Positions 1 to 20,404 of a DNA stretch of 64,000 nt are shown here, in pieces (positions within the stretch are counted from its first letter, which is position 1; every line of letters begins with the position of its first letter). The translations under genes and the position numbers were made by a program. The stretch is from assembly GCF_002811925.1 (NCBI RefSeq), contig NZ_NPDS01000002.1, positions 558,001 through 622,000 of the forward strand. Reading direction: 5' to 3'. Source of the stretch: Leptospira barantonii. Lineage in GTDB: Bacteria > Spirochaetota > Leptospiria > Leptospirales > Leptospiraceae. The notes beneath the pieces are model-generated. The model searched no databases. It was given only the letters and a program-made list of their open reading frames with translations, and was not told the origin of the DNA.

Positions 1-1
1 C

Positions 2-640
<639 letters not shown>

Positions 641-644
641 ACTT

Positions 645-4052
<3,408 letters not shown>

Positions 4053-4056
<4 letters not shown>

Positions 4057-4550
4057 TCGCCGATACCGTTTCCATTTCGAACGACTATGGAATTATTTCC
4101 TGGTGGAACGAAACGGAAGTCGTCGAAAACTGCAAAATTCTTTTCCGTCGTGAACTATCCGATTCTCCCTGCGATCTAAGTCTGCTTTTGATAAGCGACA
4201 TCGATATGAAAGAGATCAATCTTCTGAGACGAAACAAGGATAAGACCACGGACGTTCTTTCCTTTCCACTCGAGTTCGATTCCGCTCCTCTTGTCGCCGT
4301 TTTGAACGAAAGAATCAAAAAAAATTCCAAATCCTTACCTCCGATTGCGTTAGGCGAAATTGTTATCTCGGTGGACACGCTCAAAAAACAAGCCGTTGAA
4401 ATCGGACATTCCGAAAAGGACGAGTTTTATCGTTTGTTGGTTCACGGATTTTTACATCTTCTCGGATACGATCACGAACGAGGGGAAGAGGAAGAAAGAA
4501 TCATGAAGTTAAAGGAAGACGAATGTCTGGAAGCGCTTCAGGATCTCTAA
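4053..4550 (+). CDS. ybeY: Endoribonuclease YbeY (start codon non-canonical)
   Basis: Zinc-dependent endoribonuclease for 16S rRNA maturation and ribosome quality control. The metal motif [11 protein letters not shown] is intact and TTDVLSFP is the family signature. The first ATG (4188) would remove [10 protein letters not shown], the strand just before the conserved core, so translation must begin upstream. The frame is open from 4023 but contains no ATG or GTG; the only TTG (4170) is too late. CTG 4053 or ATC 4056, directly behind GGGGAAAGGA (4041-4050) and overlapping the upstream stop, is the best placed; ATT 4074 is an alternative. Overlaps recO by 28 bases. Confidence 0.88.
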
Positions 4551-5305
4551 AAAAAGCCAAGGGAATCGTTTTGGAATCGAGGACGATCCAAGACGGGGAC
4601 GCGATCATACGACTTCTTCCCGAAGAAGGTCAGGTGGAGAATTTTCGGATTCGAGGAATTCGAAAAAGCAAAACAAGACCCATCGCCTCAGTCGAACCCG
4701 GATCTCTTTCCAGCGTGGATTATTACAACTCCAAGAACAAAGAGACGCATAACGTGAAGGAGATTTCGCTTCTGAATCGATACGATAAAGCGAAGTCCGG
4801 TTACTTCGGAATGGTTCTCGTTTCTTATCTCGTCGAACTTGCGTCCTCCTTTACGCCGGACGGAGCGGAACATCCCGGAGAATTCCGTCTTTTATCCGGT
4901 GCGCTTGAAGAGCTTGAGGAGAACGGCCCCGGCGCCTTGATTCTTCCCTTTTTTAAACTGCGTCTTCTCGTATCGGGAGGATTTTTATCCAAGGAACTTC
5001 TTTGTCATTCCTGCGGAACCGAACTCAAGGAGATGACGAGCGTAATGCTTCAAGCTTCGCCGTTCGAACTCGTATGCGGAAATTGTCTTCATACCGATCA
5101 GAACGATCTCGGACTCGTTCAATGGATTCAGACATTTTTAATGCTTCGATTTCGGGATTTGAAGGAAAGAAAAATATCCGTTGAAACTCTTCTGGACTTG
5201 GACAGAATTTGCAATCGAATGCTCGAACCCATTCTTAGAAAAAAATTGAAATCGTCCGTCACTCTCTATGAAGCCCTGGGGGAAAATCTTGGAAAACTTT
5301 CTTAA
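4523..5305 (+). CDS. recO: DNA repair protein RecO
   Basis: 260 residues, normal for RecO, which anneals single strands and loads RecA with RecR in the RecFOR pathway. The N-terminal OB-fold region ([17 protein letters not shown], then [12 protein letters not shown]) and the C-terminal zinc-finger cysteines CHSCG and CGNC are visible. The ATG at 4523 lies inside the end of ybeY, implying coupled translation. It overlaps the following small membrane-protein gene by 38 bases. Assignment rests on the OB start, the CxxC pairs and length. Confidence 0.9.
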   Translation: MSGSASGSLKKAKGIVLESRTIQDGDAIIRLLPEEGQVENFRIRGIRKSKTRPIASVEPGSLSSVDYYNSKNKETHNVKEISLLNRYDKAKSGYFGMVLVSYLVELASSFTPDGAEHPGEFRLLSGALEELEENGPGALILPFFKLRLLVSGGFLSKELLCHSCGTELKEMTSVMLQASPFELVCGNCLHTDQNDLGLVQWIQTFLMLRFRDLKERKISVETLLDLDRICNRMLEPILRKKLKSSVTLYEALGENLGKLS

Positions 5306-5534
5306 ATCGATTCTATTTCTATTCTATTTTTGCATTCTTCTTTTTCTCGTAATCCTGGACATTCGCTGGGATCAAAAAACTCCCGTATCGATCCCGGTGC
5401 ACGCGGAAAGAGAGGAAAGGGGAAAACGATCAGTACTTGTTTCCATGATGGATCTGAAAAAAATGGTATTTCAGGAATTGGAAAAAAGCTGGGAGAACTC
5501 CCGGAAGAAAAACGTATTCTATGAAAGAAAATGA
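5268..5534 (+). CDS. Small single-pass membrane protein, unknown function
   Basis: 88 residues: a short cytoplasmic N-terminus, one strong hydrophobic helix (about residues 12-31, [20 protein letters not shown]), then a charged tail ending in Lys/Glu-rich sequence. It overlaps recO by 38 bases and argS by 14 and fills the space between them, so it is probably a real member of the operon rather than chance. No family was recognised; the shape recalls short bitopic proteins such as FtsL-like or DivIC-like ones, but there is no sequence support for that. TTG at 5289 behind GGGGGAAAA is another possible start. Confidence 0.55.
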   Translation: MKPWGKILENFLKSILFLFYFCILLFLVILDIRWDQKTPVSIPVHAEREERGKRSVLVSMMDLKKMVFQELEKSWENSRKKNVFYERK

Positions 5535-7281
5535 AACTCTAAAACAAATCGTATTAAAAGCGCTCGAAGAGGGGGTTCGGGAACTTTCCGCTTCCATCCC
5601 CGATGTCGATCCGAGCGCGTTCAAAATCAAAATAGAATATTCGCGAGATGAAAAATTCGGGGATTATTCCACTTCATTCGCATTAGAAAACTCTAAAATT
5701 CTTAAGAAGAATCCGGTTCAAGTCTCCGGCGATCTCGTCGAGATTCTCAAAAAAAGAAACGATCTTTTTGAAACGGTGGACTTTACTCCTCCCGGTTTCG
5801 TGAACTTCCGAATCACACCTTTGTTTCTTCTCAAATTCATCGAATCCTCGATTCTTTCCGGAAATTATTTTCCAAAAGCGAACGATCCGCTTAAAATCAA
5901 TCTTGAATTCGTTTCCGCAAATCCTACGGGACCGCTGAACATCGTTTCGGCGAGAGCCGCGGCGAACGGGGATGCGATGGCCTCTCTTTTGAAGGCGATC
6001 GGTCATAAGGTCGATAAGGAATTTTACATCAACGATTACGGGAATCAGGTATTTTTACTCGGGGTTTCCACCTTGGTCCGAATCCGCGAAATCAAGGGAG
6101 AATCTTCGTCCCTTCAGGAAGCGGACGATTCCACTCCGATCGAAACGATCTTGGAGAAAAATATTCTACCCGCAGAAGGATATCGCGGAGAATACATTAA
6201 GGATATTGCAAGCGCTCTCTTAAAGGATTCCGAAAAATCACCGAAGATCGAATCCCTTCTAAAGGAAAAGAAATACAGAGAACTCGCGGAACTTTGTTCC
6301 GGTTGGACCGTGGAAAACAATCTGATCTGGCAAAGAAAGGATCTGGATGCGTTCGGTGTTGAGTTCGACAATTATTTCAGCGAATGCACGTTACACGATT
6401 CGAACAAGGTTTTGGCGGTGATGAAGGACCTCGAGAAGTCGGGTCAGATCTTCGAAGAAGACGGAAAGAAAGTATTTCGTTCCACCGAATACGGAGACGA
6501 TAAGGACCGTGTGGTCGTAAGGGACGACGGAAGACCTACGTATCTTCTCGCCGATATCGCGTATCATAAGAATAAAATCGAAAGGGGATACGATCGTATC
6601 TTCGATATCTGGGGACCGGATCACCACGGATATATCGCGAGACTTGCGGGCGCCGTTCAATCCATCGGATACAAAAAGGAAAACTTCAAGGTCATCATCG
6701 CACAACAAGTGAATCTTCTCGAATCGGGACAAAAGGTGAAGATGAGCAAACGCGCCGGTTCCTTTCAGACGATGAGCGATCTGATAGGATTTTTGGGAAA
6801 ACACGGACGGGACGTGGGTCGTTATTTCTTCGTTATGCGGTCGTTGGACGCTCCTCTGGATTTCGATCTGGATCTCGCAAAAGACGAATCCGATAAGAAT
6901 CCGGTTTTTTATCTGCAATACGCGCACGCAAGAATCTGTTCGATCTTTCGCGAGGTCGGAAACGAAACTTCCAAGGACGCCGCGACTACATTAGAAATGT
7001 CTGATGAACGAAAACGTCTTCTTTTCTGGATCGCAAGATTTCCGGAGGAGATTTTCGACGCGGCCAACGCGATGGAACCGCATCGTGTAACGAATTATCT
7101 CCAGAGTTTCGCAAAAACGTTTACCGGATTTTATCTCGGAAAAAACAATCGATTGAAGGATGCCACACCCGAAGTTCGTTTGGGTCTCGCGAGAATCTGT
7201 CTCGCGGCTAAGAACGTTCTTTCGGAAGGACTTTCGCTCATCGGAGTTTCCGCTCCCGAAAGAATGGAAAAGGAAGCCTAA
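5521..7281 (+). CDS. argS: Arginyl-tRNA synthetase with altered HIGH motif
   Basis: 586-residue class I synthetase charging tRNA-Arg. The KMSKR loop is present as [16 protein letters not shown], the [12 protein letters not shown] signature of ArgRS is clear, and the C-terminal anticodon-binding helical domain contains [13 protein letters not shown]. The HIGH motif is unusual: where most family members read NPTGPLHVGH, this reads [12 protein letters not shown], so both histidines are replaced (N and S). Start ATG 5521 lies within the end of the preceding small gene. Its stop shares the TAATG junction with cinA. Function is not in doubt given the rest of the protein. Confidence 0.95.
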   Translation: MKENETLKQIVLKALEEGVRELSASIPDVDPSAFKIKIEYSRDEKFGDYSTSFALENSKILKKNPVQVSGDLVEILKKRNDLFETVDFTPPGFVNFRITPLFLLKFIESSILSGNYFPKANDPLKINLEFVSANPTGPLNIVSARAAANGDAMASLLKAIGHKVDKEFYINDYGNQVFLLGVSTLVRIREIKGESSSLQEADDSTPIETILEKNILPAEGYRGEYIKDIASALLKDSEKSPKIESLLKEKKYRELAELCSGWTVENNLIWQRKDLDAFGVEFDNYFSECTLHDSNKVLAVMKDLEKSGQIFEEDGKKVFRSTEYGDDKDRVVVRDDGRPTYLLADIAYHKNKIERGYDRIFDIWGPDHHGYIARLAGAVQSIGYKKENFKVIIAQQVNLLESGQKVKMSKRAGSFQTMSDLIGFLGKHGRDVGRYFFVMRSLDAPLDFDLDLAKDESDKNPVFYLQYAHARICSIFREVGNETSKDAATTLEMSDERKRLLFWIARFPEEIFDAANAMEPHRVTNYLQSFAKTFTGFYLGKNNRLKDATPEVRLGLARICLAAKNVLSEGLSLIGVSAPERMEKEA

Positions 7282-8540
7282 TGTCGACCGCACCGAAAAT
7301 TATCGTTCTGTCCACCGGATCGGAACTGACTTCCGGAAGAAGTCAGGACACGAATTCATCCTGGATCGCAAACGAACTTTTCGGGTTGGGATTTTCCGTT
7401 TCTAAGTTCGTGGTTTTACCGGACGACCCGATTGTTCTTCAAGAGGAAATATCGAAACTCGCAAACGAATCGACGAAGGAACAACCGATTCTTCTTGTGA
7501 TGACGGGCGGGCTCGGTCCTACGGAAGACGATTATACGTTGGAAGTCGCGTGTAAACTCAAAGGTGTTTCCGCCGTCGAGAGCACGGTCGCCAAACAACG
7601 ATTAGAGGCTTTTTACAGACTGCGCGGAAGAAACTTTCAGGAAGCGATGCAAACCGCGATCCGTCAGGTTTCGGTTCCGGAAGGTTCTATCATTCTGGGC
7701 AACAACGTCGGGATCGCACCCGGTTTTGTCATCACGTTAGGCGAAAACGCGAACCTATGTTGTATGCCCGGAGTTCCGGGAGAAATGACGGAGATGTTCC
7801 GCGACGAACTTTCGCCTTGGATCTCCAAAACTTTTTCCGCGACGGAACTACATTCCGGATTTCGTTTTGTTTGGTGGATGAGCGAATCCCTGTTTCAGAA
7901 AGAATTTATTTCAAAGGAAGAATCGGTCACGAGCGGAAAAGTAGTATGGGGTGTGGCCGCAAAACGCGGATACATTCGAGTGAGTTTTCAATCCTCCGAT
8001 CGTTCCTTGGTGGATTCTCTTTTGCAAAAGATCGATCAAGTCTACGGAGCCAAATCGACCCCGGACGTATTCGAAGAACTTCCGAAAATTCTAATCGATA
8101 AAAAACTCACCGTCGGAACGGCCGAAAGTTGTACGGGCGGATTGATCGCAAAAACGTTGACCGATAGAGCGGGATCCTCCTCTTATTTTTACGGAAGTGT
8201 GATTTCTTACGATAACAGCGTCAAGGCCTGTTTGCTCGGAGTCAAACAAGGCACGTTAGACGAGTTTGGCGCGGTCAGTAAGGAAACCGCAAAGGAAATG
8301 GCGGAGGGTGCGCTTTCCGTTTTGAAAACGGATCTAATAGTAAGTGTTACCGGAATCGCCGGACCGGGCGGAGGCACACCGCAAAAGAAAGTAGGTCTGG
8401 TTTATTTCGGGGTCGCTCGCAAAAACGGGGAAACGGAAATTCACGAACACTACTTTCCGTTTCCAAGGGCATCGTTTCGAGAATACGCGGCGTTCACGGG
8501 AATTTATCTTTTATACAATCTTCTTAAGGACAAAAAATGA
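7281..8540 (+). CDS. cinA: CinA family protein (competence/NMN amidohydrolase)
   Basis: 419 residues with the two-domain CinA layout: an N-terminal molybdopterin-binding-like (MoCF/COG1058) domain containing [11 protein letters not shown], and a C-terminal PncC-type domain with [12 protein letters not shown] and [11 protein letters not shown]. The C-terminal domain in relatives deamidates nicotinamide mononucleotide in pyridine nucleotide salvage; the N-terminal one has ADP-ribose pyrophosphatase activity in some members. The ATG overlaps the argS stop (TAATG), and the stop overlaps the next start (ATGA), so all three are translated as one unit. Confidence 0.93.
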   Translation: MSTAPKIIVLSTGSELTSGRSQDTNSSWIANELFGLGFSVSKFVVLPDDPIVLQEEISKLANESTKEQPILLVMTGGLGPTEDDYTLEVACKLKGVSAVESTVAKQRLEAFYRLRGRNFQEAMQTAIRQVSVPEGSIILGNNVGIAPGFVITLGENANLCCMPGVPGEMTEMFRDELSPWISKTFSATELHSGFRFVWWMSESLFQKEFISKEESVTSGKVVWGVAAKRGYIRVSFQSSDRSLVDSLLQKIDQVYGAKSTPDVFEELPKILIDKKLTVGTAESCTGGLIAKTLTDRAGSSSYFYGSVISYDNSVKACLLGVKQGTLDEFGAVSKETAKEMAEGALSVLKTDLIVSVTGIAGPGGGTPQKKVGLVYFGVARKNGETEIHEHYFPFPRASFREYAAFTGIYLLYNLLKDKK

Positions 8541-9616
8541 AACTCTTAACCGTGGCCGGATTCGGCGTTTTGTTTACGATATTATTCTTTTATACATTAG
8601 GAAATCCTTATAAAACCGCGAGTGGGATCCAAAAGGTCTGGGCGTTTTCAAAACCGGCACACGCGGGGATGGCGGACGATTCGAGGTTCGCATGGAACCC
8701 GGACGAGAATTTAAACGGATACAAATTCGAAAATTCGTATTATACGATCCAAAGTTCCGCGGGAATTCCCCTCGAAGATACGAGAAGAATCGAATATCCG
8801 TTCAACACAAAGGGTTATCTCGAATACAAAAAGATAGGCGCCGAGGTGAATTTTTATTCTCCCTCGAACGAGATCCTTTGGACGAAAGAGTTTCGAAGTT
8901 ATCCTAGAATTTCTCCTTCGGGCAACGTGGTTCTTTTGATCGCGGGGGATCACAATCAGGTGATTCTTTCAGATATCAACGGAAACGGAACGGGGGCCGG
9001 AAAACTCGACGGACGTTTTTTGACCGACTATGCGTTTGCGAGCGATTCCAAAATCACGGGAGTCCTTTTTTCTGGAGGAGAATTGTTTGTCCTCGATCCC
9101 AAAGGTGCAATCCAAATCAAAAAGGATCTTGGTTCGGAAAAGAATCCGGTTTTTGCGAAGAGCGTTTCCGTTTCTCCGGACGGTTCCAAAACCGCGGTCC
9201 ACCTTTTGAACGGAAACAAGGATAAAATTCTCGTCTTGGGTGCGAAGGGAGAAGAGGTTACGTCCTACGATCTCGATACGATTTATCCTCATAAACTTTA
9301 TTTGGCGGTTTCCAATACGGGAGAGGTTTTGATCTCCGCGCCGGATAAGTTGATCTTTTACGATTCATCCGGGAAAACGTCCTTGAACGTTAAGCGAAAT
9401 TCCGGGAACGGGGTTTATCAAACCGCTTTTCACAACGGGGATTGGTTTGCGGCCGAAGCGAATCAGGAAATTTTATTCATAGACGATTCGGGTAAAATTC
9501 TCAAAAAAGAAAGAATCAAAGGTTCCGATTTACCGGCTCGATTCTTTCCTTCGGGCAAAAAGGGTTCCGTCGTTTTGGAAACGGGTAAGGAACTATTCTT
9601 ATACCGCAATCTTTGA
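8537..9616 (+). CDS. Membrane-anchored beta-propeller-like protein, unknown function
   Basis: 359 residues. One N-terminal hydrophobic helix (about residues 5-22, [17 protein letters not shown]) acts as signal or anchor; the rest is predicted to lie outside the inner membrane. The body has several WD40/PQQ-like blades, for example [31 protein letters not shown] and [14 protein letters not shown]. It starts inside the cinA stop (ATGA) and is the last gene of the operon, ending 4 bases from a convergent regulator gene. No named family recognised; a structural or binding role in the periplasm is a guess. Confidence 0.7.
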   Translation: MKLLTVAGFGVLFTILFFYTLGNPYKTASGIQKVWAFSKPAHAGMADDSRFAWNPDENLNGYKFENSYYTIQSSAGIPLEDTRRIEYPFNTKGYLEYKKIGAEVNFYSPSNEILWTKEFRSYPRISPSGNVVLLIAGDHNQVILSDINGNGTGAGKLDGRFLTDYAFASDSKITGVLFSGGELFVLDPKGAIQIKKDLGSEKNPVFAKSVSVSPDGSKTAVHLLNGNKDKILVLGAKGEEVTSYDLDTIYPHKLYLAVSNTGEVLISAPDKLIFYDSSGKTSLNVKRNSGNGVYQTAFHNGDWFAAEANQEILFIDDSGKILKKERIKGSDLPARFFPSGKKGSVVLETGKELFLYRNL

Positions 9617-9620
9617 TTTT

Positions 9621-10612
9621 TTAAACTTCGTAGATCGAAAGGGACTTATAACTTTTGTTTCCCTGTTTGTCGAGCAGGGCGATGATCTCGGTTCTTTTTT
9701 CCTTTTCGATGTTGAAGATCAACTGGTCCGAAATTTCTCTGCAGATATAAAGACCTCTACCGTGAGAATCCGCAAGCCCCGGAGGAAAACCGGTGGTTTC
9801 ATCCACGGTGATATGACGATCCAAACGTTTTAGAATTTCCTTTTTATCCAATGAACCGAAATGATCCCGGATCACGATGATAAACGTGTTCTCCGCGATT
9901 CCGTAACCGATTTCGAAAAAATCGGATTCGGCAAGTTGAATATTCTCCAGAGGAATGACTAAGTCTCGGGACGGAAGTTCGTATTGATATTTGTAATTTC
10001 CTTTTGAATCGCGCGGAGCGCGGATCATCGCGTTGGAAGTAAGTTCCTCTAGGATCTGATTGATCGCGTTAGGCGCTCCTTTTTCGACGAGAAACTTGGC
10101 GATTCGATTGCAGAGAAAGTTTCTCTGTTCGTCCGAATAAATTCTTTTGTAGACGATGCTGTCCGGTTGGGGAACCGAAAAGTCCTTATCTTCAGCGCCC
10201 GATTCCTGGATCGTAAATTCAGGTCCGAAATATTTTTCAACGCCGAAGATATCTTTCGTCAATAACTTGTGAACCATCACCGAAATCAAGGTGATGTCCA
10301 AAAAGGAATACTTGGGAATGATATTCCAGATCCCGTGTTTATACGCGAAGTTGATGTAGTCGTTGATGTTATACGCGGTCATCAGAGTGTAAAGGACCTG
10401 AGGGAATTCGTGTTGGATCGTTTTGATCAGATCCAATCCCGTTTTGCCCGGCATCCGAATATCCGTGATGACGAGATGAATCTCCTCGCTCTTTAAAACT
10501 CGAATGGCCTCGTCGTAGTTTTCCGCGTCGAAGATATTGTACTTGCCTGTGAGTAAATCTTTGATCGCTTCCCGAATCGAATGTATGTCTTCAACGATTA
10601 GAATATTGTACA

Positions 10613-10613
<1 letters not shown>
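9621..10613 (-). CDS. Response regulator with RsbW-like ATPase output domain
   Basis: 330 residues. Residues 1-120 form a receiver domain ([13 protein letters not shown], phospho-acceptor in [14 protein letters not shown]). After a linker, the last ~160 residues form a GHKL/HATPase_c fold with [11 protein letters not shown] (N box) and [18 protein letters not shown] (G boxes), as in anti-sigma-factor kinases rather than DNA-binding outputs. It overlaps the upstream PAS kinase at a TAATG junction, so that kinase is the likely partner. Output may be phosphorylation or sequestration of an anti-anti-sigma (STAS) protein; this is inferred. Confidence 0.85.
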
Positions 10614-11746
<1,133 letters not shown>

Positions 11747-11752
11747 GAAGAT

Positions 11753-12457
11753 TCAATATTGTAGAGAATCTTTAAAAGTTTGCAGTAACTTTTTTTTATT
11801 TTTTGCGGATTCCTGGCTCTGCATTTCCTGAAGTCTCATGAGCTGAATCAGAAAATCCTCCAGAAGTTTTAAGTAAAATTCTTGCTTAAAGTTGGATCTC
11901 TCTCGGTTGATTCCTTCGTCTGGGAGAAGCTGAATCGGATAACGAACTTCCTTTCCGTTGCGATCGGCTTGCAGAAGAATGTCGTCCACGTTCTGATCGA
12001 GAGGGGTTTCGTCCGTCAATCGGATCAGAGTAGTATCGGAACCGTCGGAATTCTCAGCTTTTACCTCGGTGATTACCTTGGAAAGAGTGGTTCCCGTAAA
12101 CTCGAGCGTTATCGATTTGCTCTCGGCCTTTTCGATTCCGTTCTTTCCTTCCTGGATGGAATGTTTCACCACTTTGATTCCCTTTCGATTCGGATAAGTC
12201 CCGAGGAATGTAACGTACGTTCCGTTGGGAACCGAATCCATCTTTTCCAACTTCAAAAGTTCACGAGCGATTCCGAGATCTTCATACACTCTGAGAATTC
12301 TTCGGTTTAAAATGGACGCGGTGTCGGACGCTTTATTCTTATGAGCGTCGTCTTCCTTATTCTGTGCGGAAAGAGAAGTATGTAAAAATACGAATATTAG
12401 AAGAGTAAAAAGAATCGAGAGGGTTCGTCGGGAAGTTGCGCGCGTCGTCGGTTTCAT
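11753..12457 (-). CDS. Exported protein of unknown function
   Basis: About 234 residues with a clear signal peptide (basic start [11 protein letters not shown], hydrophobic [13 protein letters not shown], cleavage near LSAQ). The frame is open 43 codons further upstream, but that part overlaps the end of secG and is low-complexity, so the ATG at 12457 is preferred. The mature part is charged and contains a helical C-terminus ([18 protein letters not shown]). It lies between secG and the PAS kinase, 6 bases from the kinase start, so possibly co-transcribed. No family recognised. Confidence 0.7.
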   Translation of the reverse strand: MKPTTRATSRRTLSILFTLLIFVFLHTSLSAQNKEDDAHKNKASDTASILNRRILRVYEDLGIARELLKLEKMDSVPNGTYVTFLGTYPNRKGIKVVKHSIQEGKNGIEKAESKSITLEFTGTTLSKVITEVKAENSDGSDTTLIRLTDETPLDQNVDDILLQADRNGKEVRYPIQLLPDEGINRERSNFKQEFYLKLLEDFLIQLMRLQEMQSQESAKNKKKLLQTFKDSLQY

Positions 12458-12521
12458 CTTCGAGGAAGAATTTTCTTTTGTCGAAAATTCTTCCCTAAAT
12501 CGAGTGAGTTCCGAGCGCCGA

Positions 12522-12872
<351 letters not shown>

Positions 12873-12902
12873 AGTTCCTGAAAAAAAATTGAATCCTTTG
12901 CC

Positions 12903-12930
12903 AGATTATGAAGTCTTCAAGGGGTGACAA
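12903..12930 (-). promoter_or_regulatory. Candidate sigma-70 promoter for secG
   Basis: Reading the minus strand, TTGTCA is followed 16 bases later by TAATCT, about 35 bases before the secG start. It lies in the 108-base gap after tpiA. Two mismatches in each box and no experimental support, so this is a tentative call. Confidence 0.3.
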
Positions 12931-12977
12931 TTAAAATACTCTTCCCAGGGACGTTCGGATCGGGGTTTCAGCCGGTT

Positions 12978-13730
<753 letters not shown>

Positions 13731-13893
13731 ACTTCCTCGTTTATGGATAATTTCTGGTAAAGTTGGGAAGAGTTTGTACGAAAGCGCATTGGCTTCAAGG
13801 ACTTTTTACGGGAAGGTTTGAGGCTACGTCGAAGAGAAACGTTATTTTTGAAACACTGAGGCTCCGGCTCCGTTGCTCCGTCGGAGGGGGACG

Positions 13894-14871
13894 CTATTTC
13901 TGAAAGGAAGTGAACTGAGTAAAAATCTTTTGTGAAATTGAAGTATCCATAAAGATCGCACTGTCGATTTGATATTTTCCGGATTGAGCTTGGTTCGGAA
14001 TATGGGGGAAGGTGACGTTGGTTTCCAAAAACCAAAATTCTTTGCTCTGCGCTTTTGCGGAAATCGCGGTGGTTTCCAAACATTCCATCGCGAAAATTCC
14101 GTAATAGTTTCCGCCTTCGTCGAAGTAATACAGATCGGAATAAAAATAAGCGAAATCGTTTTGAGCGGCGACGCTTTGGATTTCCTCCGTGAATTTTTGA
14201 ACCGCCTTTACGTTGCAACGGTTTTTGTTATCGACCACGGCACAGTTTTCGGTCAACGAAGAAGACGCGCTTTTTGTTCCGGAAAAATTCGCACGGAATT
14301 TCCATTGGACCGAAGGGATTTCACTACCGTCGCTCGCACGTTTAAAACCGGATGCGTTTGCGGAATACGGAAAGAGCAGACTGAATTCTCCCGGATCCTG
14401 CGATTCGAATTTTGCGGTTCTCGCGTTTGGAAACGAAACGGTTCCCGGAATCGAATTTCCTTGTTTCAAAATTTCTAATGTTCCGTTCGGATTTACGTCT
14501 TGTGAGAATCGAACTTCCAAAACCAATTTGGTGGTGGGGAGAATTTTCTGAACACGAATGTTTCCCGTTCCAAAGTTGTCTCCGATATAAGTGCAGGCTC
14601 CGTTGAACGATTTGGTTCCCAGGTCCGTCCAATCCAAGGAGAATGTCGCCGCATTTGTGGGAGAAACGGAAACGATCCCGTTTGGAAGAACGACGTCCGG
14701 AATTTCCGGGATTGGCGGTTGCGAAGAAGACGCTCCTTTTCTTCCGAAAAAATTCGATGCAACTCCGATCAATCCCAATGCGGTTTCGTCGTTTGATTCC
14801 GATTTTTGCGGATTGCAATCGGATATAAAAATCAAAAGTATAAGAATGAAAATGAACGTTGAATTTTTCAT
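13894..14871 (-). CDS. Putative lipoprotein, unknown function
   Basis: About 325 residues from the ATG at 14871, chosen because it gives a clean lipoprotein signal peptide (KNST then FIFILILLIFISDC, Cys ~20) and follows AGAGGAT; 40 further upstream codons are open but lack signal-peptide character. The mature part has a Ser/Pro-rich linker and a middle region (SPTNAATFSLDWTD, VLEVRFSQDVNPNG, GEFSLLFPYSA) resembling Ig-like surface domains. Four mature cysteines could form disulfides. No family recognised. Probably envelope-anchored. Confidence 0.72.
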   Translation of the reverse strand: MKNSTFIFILILLIFISDCNPQKSESNDETALGLIGVASNFFGRKGASSSQPPIPEIPDVVLPNGIVSVSPTNAATFSLDWTDLGTKSFNGACTYIGDNFGTGNIRVQKILPTTKLVLEVRFSQDVNPNGTLEILKQGNSIPGTVSFPNARTAKFESQDPGEFSLLFPYSANASGFKRASDGSEIPSVQWKFRANFSGTKSASSSLTENCAVVDNKNRCNVKAVQKFTEEIQSVAAQNDFAYFYSDLYYFDEGGNYYGIFAMECLETTAISAKAQSKEFWFLETNVTFPHIPNQAQSGKYQIDSAIFMDTSISQKIFTQFTSFQK

Positions 14872-15304
14872 AAGAGATATCCTCTTCAAGCGTCGAACTC
14901 CGAAACGATCGGTCGCAAATCGATTTGAAAGGAACGACCGAAGTTCGATCCGCTTGAATCCAAGAACGATTTCGGAAATAAAATCTTTCAATTGAATTTC
15001 GGATTCTCGCCTAATTTACGTTCACTTGTGGGATGCGTAGATTTGAGTTTGTGGGCGGTGATGATGCGATTTGCACTTCGGAAATCTGATTTCGATATGA
15101 ATTTAGAATATTCAATAATTCTAATTTATAAAACCGAATTGTATTTCTAAAAATAAAATTTGAAAAAGAGGGATTGGGTAGCTATTGCGCGTCCGCTGGG
15201 ACGGCACACTTAAAAAGAAAAAACCGAACCCATCCTTTCGGATCGGATTCGGTTTTTATTCCGAAGCTGGGAGCTATAACAGCTTTTTAGAATGTTATTC
15301 TTTT
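14872..15304. other. Intergenic region between lipoprotein and pgk
   Basis: 433 bases without a convincing gene. The right part holds the pgk terminator (15218-15258). The middle (about 15080-15170) is very AT-rich and is the likely promoter area of the leftward lipoprotein gene, but no pair of boxes stood out. Open frames crossing it are shadows of the flanking genes. Confidence 0.5.
15218..15258 (-). terminator. Rho-independent terminator of gap-pgk
   Basis: Inverted repeat AAAAAACCGAA / TTCGGTTTTTA around an 18-base loop that itself contains a smaller GATCCG/CGGATC-like pairing. On the minus strand it ends in a U run, 47 bases after the pgk stop. The A run on the other side would let it act in both directions. 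Confidence 0.8.
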
Positions 15305-16495
<1,191 letters not shown>

Positions 16496-16498
16496 GAA

Positions 16499-17575
<1,077 letters not shown>

Positions 17576-17648
17576 TTAAGATTTGATTACAGTATTTTCA
17601 CGGAACATTCTCTTGAAAATCCGTTTTTTGGGGAGAATTCGAACCGAA

Positions 17649-18055
17649 TTAGGAAAAATGCCTTTGAAGGATTTCGTCGAGCATCGCGTTTGTGAGCGGT
17701 TTTGTTTTGAAATCCGACGGAGAACCGAAACCGCCGAACTTACTTTTGTCGTCCGGATTTTCGGAAGTGGTCAACATAACGACGATCATCTGGGCTTGAA
17801 GTTCCCGATCGAGCTGTTTGTATTCTTCCAAAAATTCCCAGCCGTTCATTCCGGGCATGTTGATGTCTAAAAAAATCAGATCGGGATGAGGACTCGGATT
17901 GTCCGCCTTGTTTTTTAAATAATCCAAGGCTTCTTGAGCGGATTGTTTGGCGATTACGGTTTCCGCGTAATTCCCTTTTCGAATCACTCTTTCATGAAAG
18001 AAGTTATCGTCCTTGTTGTCGTCTATGAGAAGGATACATTTTAATCTTGGATTTG

Positions 18056-18059
<4 letters not shown>
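17649..18059 (-). CDS. Single-domain response regulator (CheY/Rcp1-like)
   Basis: 136 residues from ATG 18059, which overlaps the upstream kinase stop as ATGA. A lone receiver domain: acidic pair in [10 protein letters not shown], phospho-acceptor in [14 protein letters not shown], Thr in [10 protein letters not shown], Lys in FKTKPLTN. The spacing with two residues between DD and DN and the longer form resemble Rcp1-type regulators that pair with phytochrome-like kinases. No output domain, so it probably relays phosphate or acts by protein contact. Confidence 0.9.
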
Positions 18060-19510
<1,451 letters not shown>

Positions 19511-19528
19511 CGTTACGGGAATCGGATC

Positions 19529-19557
19529 AAGGTATCACGCGGAAAAGGTCGTGTCAA
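19529..19557 (-). promoter_or_regulatory. Candidate promoter for the double-PAS kinase operon
   Basis: Minus strand reads TTGACA, 17 bases, then TACCTT. The -35 box is consensus and the -10 weaker. The transcript would start about a dozen bases before the kinase ATG (19510), giving a very short leader. Confidence 0.35.
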
Positions 19558-19731
19558 ATCGTAAAATCGAACATTTGAATATTCGAATTTTCTACAATAG
19601 ATGTGCGCACGCCGAAGCGTCGCGAAAACGAACAGCACGGAAAAATACGAGTCTAAAAACGGAATGGAAAAAAATTATAAACTAAAACGGCTCGGTTAAA
19701 AGTTCGTTCGAGTTCGGAAGGCGTCGAAGAA

Positions 19732-20292
19732 TCAGAGGGCTTTTCCGAGAATATTCTCGATCGGAATCGGACCGAAATCTCTGGAATCGGAACAGGAATC
19801 GCGGTTATCGCAAAGAAGAAAGTAATCCCTGTCTTTTAAAATCAAAGGTTCCGAGTTGTCTCTTCCCGAAAAACTCGCGGGAAATGGGCCACGTTTGTCT
19901 TCGAACTGAAGTTGAAATCCTTGGCCTGAACCGGAAACGTCTTCCGGGTTGTTGTTGCGAAAAAGAATTTTATTCTTCATTTGAACGGTGTCACCGGGTT
20001 TGCCGGAGATTCTTGAAAAAACGACCTTCCCGTGTTGAGTCGGATGTTTCACCAAAACCAAATCGCCTAAGTAGAGATTGGATCGGTCGACAAAACGGGA
20101 GAAATAAATTCTTTTTCCGGAGGAATAGGCCGGTGACATCTCGTTCGTTTCCAACGTAAACGGAAAAATCAAAAAGAATCGTATAAGAAAAGCGAAGAAC
20201 GCTCCGATCAAAAGTCCGATTCCGATCTGTTTGAGAAGGGACTTGATCCTTTCTCTTTTTTCTTTTTCCTGGTTGGACGAACTTCTGCTCAT
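19732..20292 (-). CDS. Signal peptidase I-like protein lacking the catalytic Ser and Lys
   Basis: 186 residues: a charged N-terminus, one transmembrane helix (about 24-44), then a periplasmic domain of the S26 signal peptidase family. The late conserved box is clear ([19 protein letters not shown]), as is the GKPGDTV turn. The catalytic Ser, expected just before Met in the S-M-x-P box, is Glu here ([12 protein letters not shown]51), and the general-base Lys before R-x-x-G-x-P-G-D is Ser (S93 in [10 protein letters not shown]). It is therefore probably not an active leader peptidase. It could be an inactive paralogue or regulator. Monocistronic by appearance. Confidence 0.82.
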   Translation of the reverse strand: MSRSSSNQEKEKRERIKSLLKQIGIGLLIGAFFAFLIRFFLIFPFTLETNEMSPAYSSGKRIYFSRFVDRSNLYLGDLVLVKHPTQHGKVVFSRISGKPGDTVQMKNKILFRNNNPEDVSGSGQGFQLQFEDKRGPFPASFSGRDNSEPLILKDRDYFLLCDNRDSCSDSRDFGPIPIENILGKAL

Positions 20293-20404
20293 GCGTGCAT
20301 TCTTTTCTCCGCAAGTATTGGGTCAAAAGAAAATCTTTTTTTTAGACTTGTTTTGAAGACTCCGAAAGAAAGATCTGGAAGAAGATAGAAAGAGGGAAGG
20401 ACCG

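Noticed and set aside
13731..13893. GC-rich inverted repeats (CTCCG/CGGAG) between the lipoprotein and tpiA
   Set aside because: Stem is only 5 bp with no U run; too weak to call a terminator.
13969..15000. Several long open frames on both strands
   Set aside because: Shadows of the lipoprotein gene and its upstream region; composition is not protein-like and none has a ribosome site.
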